In this document: positions 1-4,828 of the stretch, piece after piece | How the letters are laid out: every line of letters begins with the position of its first letter | Numbering within the stretch: position 1 is the first letter of the stretch | Source of the DNA: DATBFX01 sp036558305 | GTDB lineage: Bacteria > Chloroflexota > Chloroflexia > Thermomicrobiales > UBA6265 | Assembly: GCA_036558305.1 (NCBI GenBank) | Contig: DATBFX010000090.1 | Location: 1-6,237, forward strand | Length of the DNA: 6,237 bases | Reading direction: 5' to 3' | Translations under genes and position numbers: made by a program | Notes under the pieces: generated by a model | Seen by the model: the letters and a program-made list of their open reading frames with translations, nothing else | What the model was told of the DNA's origin: nothing | The model's database searches: none

Positions 1-1
1 A

Positions 2-763
2 GCCGAAACGGTCATCGTCCGGTCGGATGGCGCGACCGCAGACGATCCGGCATTCCAACAGGCTGTGCAGTCAGTCGCGGACGGTCTGCGGGCGATAACC
101 GTCGTCGCGGACTTGACGACCTACTATGAGGCCGTGGCGGAAGGTGCAGCGGGGGCCGATGCCTATTTGTCTCCCGATCGCCACGATGCCCTGATCACCG
201 TCACGTTCGCTGGATCGGCAAGCGAGCTGATGTCGCACGCCGACACGTACCTGCAGGTCATCAAGAGCCATGACTCCCCGGACATCCGCGTGCTCTCCAT
301 TGGCGACCTGAGCGTCGGGAAGGCGATATTGACGGCGACCAGTTTGGGCGACCCATGCGGGCCCGAAGGGAACTTTGCGTACTTACCGAGTGACGACCTA
401 AAGGAGGCATATAGGGCGTTGCTGCGGGACTTTCCTGCCGGCCAGCCTAGCACTCGAGGAGCGACTACCGAGATCGTTGTCGATGGTCCGATCGCCGACC
501 CCGCGGTGCAGTCTGCCATCAAAGCCTTGGAGGTTGCGCTGAGCATGGACACCAGTTTCGGCCCCGCAAAACTGACGCAAAACGACGTCGGGGACCTAGC
601 CGTCATCGACGTCCCAATGACAATCGATCCCTGCTCTTCCGACGCACGCGAGCTGGTCTCCCGATTGCGGTCCACGGTGATTCCGACGACGTTAGGCGGG
701 GTGCCTGCCTCGGTTTACGTCACAGGAACGACGGCAACAAGCCTCGATGCCACCGAGTCATAG
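2..763 (+). CDS. MMPL/RND exporter-derived protein, periplasmic domains only (5' partial)
   Basis: The frame is open from base 2, so the gene begins before the window; 253 residues are visible and end at the TAG at 761-763. I read it as MMPL-family (RND superfamily exporter). The opening ETVIVRSDG, DDPAFQQAVQ and TTYYEA, followed by a beta-rich stretch ending VLSIGD, resembles the first periplasmic porter domain. FPAG, TEIVVDGPIADPAVQSAI, SFGP, LAVIDVPMTIDP, LRSTVIP and VYVTGTTAT resemble the second. In a full MMPL protein about five or six membrane helices lie between these halves and more follow the GTTA motif. Here only about 40 residues separate the halves, and the stop comes 7 residues after TGTTAT. 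No hydrophobic helix is visible. About 70% of the first 49 visible codons end in G or C, less than the later genes. It could be a decaying remnant, but the frame is intact and the losses fall at domain borders, so a soluble or exported derivative is possible. Confidence 0.7.
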   Translation, partial: AETVIVRSDGATADDPAFQQAVQSVADGLRAITVVADLTTYYEAVAEGAAGADAYLSPDRHDALITVTFAGSASELMSHADTYLQVIKSHDSPDIRVLSIGDLSVGKAILTATSLGDPCGPEGNFAYLPSDDLKEAYRALLRDFPAGQPSTRGATTEIVVDGPIADPAVQSAIKALEVALSMDTSFGPAKLTQNDVGDLAVIDVPMTIDPCSSDARELVSRLRSTVIPTTLGGVPASVYVTGTTATSLDATES

Positions 764-766
764 CCC

Positions 767-782
767 CTGTGCATCTGCACAG
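767..782 (+). terminator. Hairpin directly after the MMPL-derived gene
   Basis: CTGTGC pairs perfectly with GCACAG across a 4-nt ATCT loop, beginning 4 nt after the stop codon. Its position suits a transcript 3' end. No T tract follows (the next bases are aaatcc), so it would be a Rho-dependent or 3'-protecting hairpin rather than a classic intrinsic terminator. Confidence 0.35.
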
Positions 783-980
783 AAATCCATCGTAAAACTC
801 CAGAACTTGGTTTCTCTGTCGTTCGATCCTGATGTCACTGTTTGTAAGGCAAGATTAGGAAGTCGTCCCTTGCTCAATGTAAGTCCAGCATGCGCGACTT
901 AACATGCCTCCGAGTTGCTATCGTCGGAGTGTCTATCGACTCAAATGGGTGCGTTAGCGCAGGCGGCGAACCAAATACCC

Positions 981-1017
981 GCATTTCACGGAAATCCGGC
1001 ACGCAACGGTGAAATGC
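981..1017. repeat. Perfect 9-bp inverted repeat
   Basis: GCATTTCAC at 981-989 is exactly reversed and complemented by GTGAAATGC at 1009-1017, with 19 bp between. The left arm runs into a second small dyad, ATTTC-ACG-GAAAT. It could be a protein-binding dyad or an RNA hairpin. No gene follows closely, so its role is unknown. Confidence 0.5.
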
Positions 1018-1167
1018 CAGGACCTGGGCGGGACGCCCGCGCAGGTGCTGCCGAACTCTGGCGGTAAGCGATCGGAGCCGCGTCATCGATATGTGTGGGC
1101 TATCTCCACCCCGGCACACCGCACTGGACTGGGGATGATTCGTTGTGGCATGTCCCGAATGGAGCGC

Positions 1168-1192
1168 GTGCCGGCGGAAGGCGAGCCGGCAC
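1168..1192. repeat. GC-rich 8-bp hairpin
   Basis: GTGCCGGC (1168-1175) and GCCGGCAC (1185-1192) are perfect complements around a 9-nt loop. CCGGCAC also recurs at 1276-1282 inside the tRNA-like 3' end, so the left arm could pair with either copy. Confidence 0.5.
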
Positions 1193-1210
1193 CAAAATGG
1201 CACCATCCCG

Positions 1211-1240
1211 TACCGGTAACTCCGATAAACCGCACCGGTA
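1211..1240. repeat. ACCGGTAA repeat pair, also an inverted repeat
   Basis: ACCGGTAA occurs at 1212-1219 and again at 1234-1241, 22 bp apart, about two helical turns. Because ACCGGT is itself palindromic, the same bases also form the inverted repeat TACCGGT...ACCGGTA with a 16-nt spacer. Paired sites on one face of the helix beside a tRNA-like end would suit recombinase arm sites or a small operator. This is inference only. Confidence 0.35.
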
Positions 1241-1256
1241 AGCCAAGGATCGAGGA

Positions 1257-1281
1257 CGGGGTTCGAGTCCCTGACCCGGCA
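1257..1281 (+). other. tRNA 3'-end-like fragment (T arm plus acceptor strand), possible attachment-site scar
   Basis: CGGGG (1257-1261) pairs with CCCTG (1269-1273), with one G-T pair, around the loop TTCGAGT, which matches the universal T-loop pattern TTCRANY. Seven bases, ACCCGGC (1274-1280), could be the 3' strand of an acceptor stem, followed by A at 1281 as the discriminator position. The next bases are CAG, so no CCA is encoded. The 80 bases upstream contain no matching 5' acceptor strand (GCCGGGT), no D arm, and no 5-bp anticodon stem around 1235-1251. A functional tRNA is therefore not supported. Fragments of this kind are typical where an element integrated into a tRNA gene and left a 3' copy. 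Chance similarity cannot be excluded. Confidence 0.4.
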
Positions 1282-1633
1282 CAGTCCCCAAGGCGCAATC
1301 ATGATCCTTCGGTGAATCTCACGACTGCGGCGCGGCGCCGGTTTGGTCGGTGCCTCCGCTCGGTTCTTGGTCACGCCGTGGTCACGTACCAGACGTCAGG
1401 ACACGGTATCAGCCGGATTGGGCATCAGCAGTACCGCCAAGACCCCGCATACGTACGCAGGAATTGGCACTTCGCGACAATGGTCGGCATGGCCGGTACG
1501 GACCAGTTCGGTCCGCTCTCGACCGAGAAGCTTCCCGTCTGACCGCGGTTTTCCGGCCCATCCCCGCGTCCAGGACAGGTCTCGGTCACGGGCATCGTCG
1601 CTGTCGAGCACGGGCGACGTTGACCGGATCACA

Positions 1634-3226
1634 CTACGCTGCCGACTTTTTCGGTTTGATTTTCCCGAGTCGCGAGGGGATCCAGTGCGTTTTCCAGTCC
1701 TCGTGCAGCAGTGCGGCGGCGTTGTCGGGGTTGATGAACATCTCCTTGCCGATCTGGACGCCGTAGCGCTTGCTCTTCGCGCCCCGATGCGCCTCGGCGC
1801 TGATGCTGTCTTTGTAGTGCTCCCACATCTGGTCGCGCAAGGAGTCGTGCAGCGACGCCCGCCCCGCCTCGTCCTGCTCCGGGAAGAGACGCGCCAACTC
1901 CGCCTGGACGAAGTCCTCGGGGTAGAGGCGGTCGAACATGTGGAGACCGCCCTCGCCGCCCCCGGCGTCCTTCCCGAACACGAGCGCCGCAAAGTTCTCG
2001 GTCGTGTGGCCGGCGGTCGTGTGGCCGTAGACGCTCGCCTCGGGGCCGAGCTGGGCGGCGAGGGCGGCGGCGAACGACTTGGCGCCGCGCCGCTCCCCCT
2101 GTTTGTGCCGGGTCCACTCCTCGTAGTCGCTCAGCTTGGTGTCGTGGCCGGTGTTGCAGGCGAACAGTTGGACGTGGACGTCCGGCGTCACGGCGTCGGC
2201 GATCCCCTTGACGAAGGAAGCGATGTTGGCGGGATAGAGCCCCGACTGCTCGGCCATCAAGCCGCCGCCGCGAAAACGCCCGGCCGCGTCGAGCGCCATC
2301 CCGTACCCCATCCCGTGGGAGAAGAGCGAGAGATTGCGGACCTTGGTGAAGGCCGGCAACTTGTCGGGGGCCGCGGCCGGGCTGCCGGACTGGGCCTGGG
2401 TCTGCTGGTACTTGGCGACTAGGCCGCGGTGGATCCCCTGGACGGTTTCGACGACGTCGCCGAGCTCCGTGATCGTCACCGCCTTTTGCCCGATCGTGAT
2501 GGCGCCACCGTCCAGGCCGATCGCCCCTTCCGCCTTCGCGTACGGGTCGGCCTGACGCTGGAACTCCCGGTTGTTGCTGCTCTGGTTCTTGTAGAGCGGG
2601 TAGATCGCGACGGTGACGCCGGTCGGGAAGCGCTTCTGCACCTCGGCGAGTTGCTCGTCGCCGACCCCGGCGGCGGCGATCTCGTGGGTCAACACGAGGC
2701 CGAGGCGGGCGAAAGTCGTCGGTCCGGCCATCCCGTCGGCTCCGATCTTCAGCTCTTGCTGCCGAACGTAGACGGCGGCGGCAGTCGCCTCGTCGTAGAC
2801 GCCCGTGACGGGGGTGACGGCCAGCGTCGCCTGCAACGCCGCGATCGCCTCCTTGCCGAGCTTTGCTTTCTGCGCCCAGGCGACCGCCGCCGCCGTCTGT
2901 GCGGCCGTGATCTCCTTGTGCGAGGCCGCCGCCGGCCCGCGTCGCAGCACCGGGACGTCGGACCGCATCCGACCCGGCGTGCTCCGCGCGATCTGGCGCT
3001 GGACGGTGCGGTTGCCGAGGGCATGCTGGAGACCGAGCAGCGCGTCGTGGACCAGGGGGCGGGAACCCCGTTGGGACGGATACGCGATACCCGGCACGTT
3101 GCCGCCCCGCCCGGGCGGGGTGACGACGGGGTCGCGCCGGAGCGGCGCGGAGACGCCGCCGGGCGGCGCGCGCCGGACGCGCTTGACGGTCCAGGGGAAG
3201 GGTTCGACCTGCCGCGCGATCGCCAT
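1634..3226 (-). CDS. eCIS-effector-like protein with peptidoglycan-binding-like module and His/Cys (clan CD-like) core
   Basis: The protein has 530 residues, with no signal peptide or membrane segment. I chose ATG 3226 because GGGGAG lies 7 nt upstream; ATG 3247 adds seven residues but has no Shine-Dalgarno. Layout: a Pro/Arg-rich, probably disordered N-terminus; LQHALGNRTVQR at 66-77, the motif commonly found in eCIS (phage-tail-like injection) associated proteins, often next to DUF4157; a peptidoglycan-binding-1-like repeat at about 126-177 (TGVYDEATAAAV, then DGMAGPTTFARLGL); a middle region of unknown role at about 198-275; and a core with LSLFSHG (His304), VHVQLFACNTG (Cys357) and HTTAGHTT (402-409). 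A strand ending in His-Gly and another ending in Ala-Cys is the layout of clan CD cysteine peptidases and DUF4347-like domains, so a His304/Cys357 dyad is plausible. The last 120 residues are unassigned. No eCIS structural gene is in the window, so it is an orphan here. A protease or toxin role is inferred. Confidence 0.75.
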   Translation of the reverse strand: MAIARQVEPFPWTVKRVRRAPPGGVSAPLRRDPVVTPPGRGGNVPGIAYPSQRGSRPLVHDALLGLQHALGNRTVQRQIARSTPGRMRSDVPVLRRGPAAASHKEITAAQTAAAVAWAQKAKLGKEAIAALQATLAVTPVTGVYDEATAAAVYVRQQELKIGADGMAGPTTFARLGLVLTHEIAAAGVGDEQLAEVQKRFPTGVTVAIYPLYKNQSSNNREFQRQADPYAKAEGAIGLDGGAITIGQKAVTITELGDVVETVQGIHRGLVAKYQQTQAQSGSPAAAPDKLPAFTKVRNLSLFSHGMGYGMALDAAGRFRGGGLMAEQSGLYPANIASFVKGIADAVTPDVHVQLFACNTGHDTKLSDYEEWTRHKQGERRGAKSFAAALAAQLGPEASVYGHTTAGHTTENFAALVFGKDAGGGEGGLHMFDRLYPEDFVQAELARLFPEQDEAGRASLHDSLRDQMWEHYKDSISAEAHRGAKSKRYGVQIGKEMFINPDNAAALLHEDWKTHWIPSRLGKIKPKKSAA

Positions 3227-3264
3227 CGGCTCGCTCCCCGGCACCATCGGAGGTGACCGACCCC

Positions 3265-3293
3265 AGCGTACACCCCGCGGCTCGCCGTCGCAA
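3265..3293 (-). promoter_or_regulatory. Putative housekeeping-type promoter for the effector-like gene
   Basis: On the minus strand TTGCGA (3288-3293) and TACGCT (3265-3270) are separated by exactly 17 bp. Each matches only part of the consensus (4/6 and 3/6). Transcription would start near 3258, leaving a leader of about 30 nt before ATG 3226. This favours 3226, with its GGGGAG, over ATG 3247, which would have a leader of only about 10 nt. Confidence 0.4.
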
Positions 3294-3418
3294 CCTTGAG
3301 TACGATGACGACGACGACCGTTACCAGCGCCTCTTGCGAACCGCGCCAGGGCGTCGCCTTCGGTGCCGCCGGCCCTCGACGACCGGGTCAGGTCTGCTTG
3401 CCTCGTAGCGGGAATCGG

Positions 3419-3613
3419 CTACAGGAAGATCCACCAGACGACGACCGCGAGGACGGCCCACAGCGCCAGGGTCAGCGGGATCATGACCGCGATCCCGACG
3501 AGAAAGCGTCGGTCCGCCGCGGGCACTCCGGACAGGTCGGGGCAGAGGACCGCCGGATCGCACGGGGTCGTCGAGGGCGGGCAACACGGGTTGCTGGGCA
3601 GAGACCGGGACAC
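3419..3613 (-). CDS. Small Cys-rich single-pass membrane protein, unrecognised
   Basis: The protein has 64 residues, starting at GTG 3613 and ending at TAG 3419. A TAAGGAA ribosome binding site (AAGGAA at 3624-3629) lies 10 nt upstream, and a promoter at 3675-3703 would make a leader of roughly 55 nt. A longer frame back to 3703 would begin inside the -35 hexamer, so I reject it. The N-terminal half has four cysteines in a Pro-rich stretch (NPCCPPSTTPCDPAVLCPD). The C-terminal half, from about residue 37 (RFLVGIAVM) to the last residue (VVVWWIFL), is one membrane helix that ends the protein. With acidic and Cys-rich sequence before the helix and no charge after it, it resembles a tail-anchored protein with the N-terminus in the cytosol, though the opposite orientation is possible. 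The cysteines could bind metal or form disulfides. I recognise no family. It is divergent from the 73-residue gene at 3862. Confidence 0.6.
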   Translation of the reverse strand: MSRSLPSNPCCPPSTTPCDPAVLCPDLSGVPAADRRFLVGIAVMIPLTLALWAVLAVVVWWIFL

Positions 3614-3674
3614 GGTAGGTTCGTTCCTTACGTCCGGACTCGCGCGAAGGTCGCCGAGATCGCCGCGCAGCCGT

Positions 3675-3703
3675 TTGATAGCAAGGACGGCGATTTTCGT
3701 CAA
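3675..3703 (-). promoter_or_regulatory. Putative housekeeping promoter for the Cys-rich membrane protein
   Basis: On the minus strand TTGACG (3698-3703, 5/6 match) and TATCAA (3675-3680, 4/6 match) are 17 bp apart. The surrounding stretch is AT-richer than its neighbours (gattttcg on the plus strand). The start would be near 3668. Confidence 0.5.
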
Positions 3704-3732
3704 GCCGGGTCACGCGGCAAACAGGTTCGCCG

Positions 3733-3759
3733 GGCGTTGGCGGTCTACCCGCCAACGCC
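3733..3759. repeat. Perfect 11-bp hairpin in the divergent intergenic spacer
   Basis: GGCGTTGGCGG (3733-3743) pairs exactly with CCGCCAACGCC (3749-3759) across a 5-nt loop. It sits about 30 bp upstream of the minus-strand -35 box and about 100 bp before the plus-strand gene at 3862. There is no T run on either side, so a terminator is unlikely. An operator or a structured leader of the plus-strand transcript is more plausible. Confidence 0.55.
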
Positions 3760-3805
3760 GATTCCGGAGCCGGTATGGCATCGCAGACGCGGCGGGATCG
3801 TCCGG

Positions 3806-3823
3806 GCGGCGTGCGCACGCCGC
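3806..3823. repeat. 18-bp perfect palindrome upstream of the 73-residue gene
   Basis: GCGGCGTGC is followed immediately by its reverse complement GCACGCCGC. It ends 38 bp before ATG 3862. As DNA it is a symmetric site for a dimeric regulator; as RNA it folds to a 7-bp stem with a GCGC loop. I could not find a convincing -10/-35 pair for the plus strand around it. Confidence 0.5.
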
Positions 3824-3861
3824 GCATCCGAATCGAATGACTGGAGTGGGGAACGGGAGCG

Positions 3862-4083
3862 ATGGCGAAGCGGAACGACGACGACAAGCACCAGGTCTAC
3901 GATCCCCCCGGCGAGCGCGGCGACACCGGGAAAACGGCACCCCTCGGCCGCGGGACCCGGGCGGAAAAGGGCGGTCAGCGCCGCCACACGCCGGTTCACG
4001 CCGGGCCGACGCGACCCGGCGCGCAAGGGACCGACAGTCCGCACGGGAAGCGGTCGGGGTCGGACAGCAACAGCAGCCGGTAA
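3862..4083 (+). CDS. Small basic, hydrophilic, probably disordered protein, unrecognised
   Basis: The protein has 73 residues, ATG 3862 to TAA. Support for coding comes from third positions: 64 of the 73 sense codons end in G or C, as in the recognised genes, while overlapping frames give only Arg/Pro-rich shadows. Purine-rich GGGGAACGGGAG precedes the ATG; the GGGG is 10 nt away and the GGAG only 2 nt, so the ribosome site is mediocre. The product starts MAKRNDDDKHQVYDPPGE and then becomes rich in Gly, Arg, Pro, Ser and Thr. It has no Cys, Phe, Trp or Ile and only one Leu, so it should be disordered. Possible roles such as nucleic-acid binding or a stress-protective hydrophilin are inference only. 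It stands alone on its strand, 209 bp before the zinc-ribbon gene, with hairpins after its stop. Confidence 0.55.
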   Translation: MAKRNDDDKHQVYDPPGERGDTGKTAPLGRGTRAEKGGQRRHTPVHAGPTRPGAQGTDSPHGKRSGSDSNSSR

Positions 4084-4114
4084 GAGAACGCCGCGGACGG
4101 ACGCGGTCGATCCA

Positions 4115-4139
4115 GTCCCCGGCAACGCGCAGCCGGGAC
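4115..4139 (+). terminator. Hairpin after the 73-residue gene
   Basis: CCCGGC (4118-4123) pairs with GCCGGG (4132-4137) across 8 nt. The stem extends by GT/AC (4115-4116 with 4138-4139) past one bulged C. There is no T tract. It starts about 30 nt after the stop and may end the transcript together with the next hairpin. Confidence 0.35.
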
Positions 4140-4145
4140 GGAGAA

Positions 4146-4170
4146 GATCGGGCCCAAACGTGACCCGATC
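4146..4170 (+). terminator. Second hairpin between the 73-residue gene and the next promoter
   Basis: GATCGGG (4146-4152) and CCCGATC (4164-4170) form a perfect 7-bp stem with an 11-nt loop, without a T tract. It lies 28 bp upstream of the -35 box at 4199. It could insulate that promoter or act as an upstream binding dyad. Confidence 0.3.
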
Positions 4171-4198
4171 GCGCGCACCGGCGAAGTGATCCTCCGGG

Positions 4199-4227
4199 TT
4201 GACACACCGCCCGCGGCACCGTAGAAT
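4199..4227 (+). promoter_or_regulatory. Near-consensus housekeeping sigma promoter
   Basis: TTGACA (4199-4204, 6/6) and TAGAAT (4222-4227, 5/6) are separated by exactly 17 bp. It is the strongest promoter in the window. Transcription should begin near 4234, giving a leader of about 60 nt before the ATG at 4293. Such a strong promoter normally needs a repressor, which fits the dyad immediately downstream. Confidence 0.8.
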
Positions 4228-4239
4228 GCGATCGGAATG

Positions 4240-4253
4240 AGAACAAATGTTCT
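4240..4253. promoter_or_regulatory. LexA-like operator (Gram-positive type SOS box)
   Basis: AGAACAAATGTTCT has perfect 6-bp arms around AA. It contains GAAC-N4-GTTC, and the middle AAAT fits the RNRY of the Bacillus-type box CGAACRNRYGTTYG. The outermost bases are A and T instead of C and G. It starts about 6 bp after the expected transcription start, a position where a bound repressor would block the promoter. Control by LexA is inferred from the motif; another dimeric repressor could use the same dyad. Confidence 0.5.
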
Positions 4254-4259
4254 ATCTCA

Positions 4260-4279
4260 TTCGCGTCGGTTCGCGTCGG
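4260..4279 (+). repeat. Tandem 10-bp direct repeat in the leader
   Basis: TTCGCGTCGG occurs twice back to back (4260-4269 and 4270-4279), one helical turn apart, between the LexA-like box and the ribosome binding site. The second copy overlaps the first bases of the Shine-Dalgarno region. It could be a slippage product or a pair of regulator half-sites. Confidence 0.5.
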
Positions 4280-4286
4280 GAGGTGA
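4279..4286 (+). promoter_or_regulatory. Strong ribosome binding site for the zinc-ribbon gene
   Basis: GGAGGTGA is fully complementary to the usual 3' tail of 16S rRNA and lies 6 nt before ATG 4293. It fixes this start over the frames that open at 4237 and 4247. Confidence 0.8.
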
Positions 4287-4292
4287 GAGGCG

Positions 4293-4553
4293 ATGGGCGA
4301 CAGTCGCACGCGCGGCAGCCCCGGCAACACCGAGCCGGTTCAGCGGTGGGAGTGCCGATGCCGCGAACCGGCCGTTTTGCTCGGGACGTTCGACCGGCAC
4401 GGTCGGATCAACATCAAGGTCAGGGACCGCTACTGGCACGTCGAAGGCATCGTCCGGACGACCTGCCCGCGCTGCGGCGTCGAACACGTGCTCGACCTGC
4501 GGCCGGATCGGCACCGGACCCCGGTCACCGTGGCCGCGGTTGGATCTGCCTGA
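4293..4553 (+). CDS. Small zinc-ribbon protein (CxC...CPRC), likely nucleic-acid-binding regulator
   Basis: The protein has 86 residues, from an ATG with an excellent ribosome binding site behind a strong promoter. Cys21 and Cys23 (WECRC) and Cys58 and Cys61 (CPRCG) form four likely zinc ligands. They bracket about 34 residues with beta-strand character (PAVLLGTFDRHGRINIKVRDRYWHVEG), followed by EHVLDL. The layout recalls small phage zinc fingers such as the Com translational regulator of phage Mu (C-C...CPRC), but the first pair is CxC rather than CxxC and the spacing differs, so I do not assign it to that family. About 18 disordered residues precede the ribbon and about 15 follow it. The strong promoter with a LexA-like box suggests tight, damage-inducible expression. 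The sigma-like gene downstream may be its partner, although a terminator-like hairpin lies between them. Confidence 0.7.
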   Translation: MGDSRTRGSPGNTEPVQRWECRCREPAVLLGTFDRHGRINIKVRDRYWHVEGIVRTTCPRCGVEHVLDLRPDRHRTPVTVAAVGSA

Positions 4554-4615
4554 GTTCGCCGGCCAGGCGCGTCCCTCTGTGCGAGCTCCGAAGAGCCCGA
4601 GAGCGCCGAAGCGCC

Positions 4616-4646
4616 CGCCGGAACGTCGTTCCGGCGCTGCCGTTTT
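4616..4646 (+). terminator. Terminator-like hairpin between the zinc-ribbon and sigma genes
   Basis: CGCCGGAACG (4616-4625) and CGTTCCGGCG (4627-4636) are perfect 10-bp complements around one base, which folds as an 8-bp GC-rich stem with a 5-nt loop. TTTT follows at 4643-4646, 6 nt beyond the stem. The T run is short and displaced, so partial read-through into the sigma gene is possible. Confidence 0.5.
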
Positions 4647-4828
4647 GCCTCGTCGCCGGGTTCGCGCGGTGCGAGGTCAGCGCTTCGGAGGCCCACCGAC
4701 GATGGAAACCCTCGTCCCTTTGACTGTTCCCGGACGCGGTCGAAGACCGCGCATCGTCCAGTTTTTGCCGTCGTCGCCCCCGCTGGTTCTCGCCCGATCG
4801 CGAGGTCTCGCCGGACGTCGATCGCGTC

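Larger units (their letters stand above)
764..1633. other. Gene-free region of about 870 bp with inverted repeats and a tRNA-like remnant
   Basis: I see no convincing protein gene here on either strand. The open frames at 874-1374 (-) and 1009-1542 (+) have no ribosome binding site and no recognisable domain; the minus-strand frames are antisense to the tRNA-like T arm. The first part (about 780-1000) is visibly less GC-rich than the rest of the window. The stretch contains perfect inverted repeats at 981-1017, 1168-1192, 1211-1240 and 1499-1515 (CGGACC/GGTCCG). It also has a nested hairpin at 1022-1046 (ACCTG/CAGGT outside GGGCG/CGCCC) and a weaker one at 908-929 (CTCCGA/TCGGAG). A 6-bp stem at 1596-1619 (CGTCGC/GCGACG) lies just past the stop of the minus-strand gene and could help end its transcript. 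Together this looks like an old recombination or integration zone. Confidence 0.5.

Noticed and set aside
1257..1281. Functional tRNA gene
   Set aside because: Only a T arm and one acceptor strand can be drawn. No 5' acceptor match, D arm or anticodon stem was found upstream.
874..1374. Open frames on the minus strand around the tRNA-like fragment
   Set aside because: Their peptides (RDSNP, GTRTP and GLEP versions in the three frames) are simply antisense readings of the T arm, a well-known source of false proteins. No ribosome binding site or domain.
1009..1542. 177-codon plus-strand open frame
   Set aside because: It starts inside a 9-bp inverted repeat, crosses the tRNA-like fragment and hairpins, has mixed third positions and no recognisable sequence.
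1343..2422. Long plus-strand open frame (359 codons)
   Set aside because: Mostly antisense to the effector-like gene; Gly/Val/Arg/Leu-rich shadow typical of high-GC DNA.
3249..3256. Perfect GGAGGTGA on the plus strand
   Set aside because: No start codon lies at a suitable distance downstream; it is the reverse strand of the effector gene's leader.
1629..3293. Long minus-strand open frame overlapping the effector-like gene
   Set aside because: Arg/Pro/Gly-rich translation without domains; the frame ending at 1634 has recognisable motifs instead.
3419..3703. 94-residue version of the Cys-rich membrane protein
   Set aside because: Its TTG start coincides with the -35 hexamer of the likely promoter; the GTG at 3613 has a ribosome binding site.
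3296..4189. 297-codon plus-strand open frame
   Set aside because: It runs through promoters, hairpins and two other supported small genes, with low-complexity Arg/Gly/Pro sequence.
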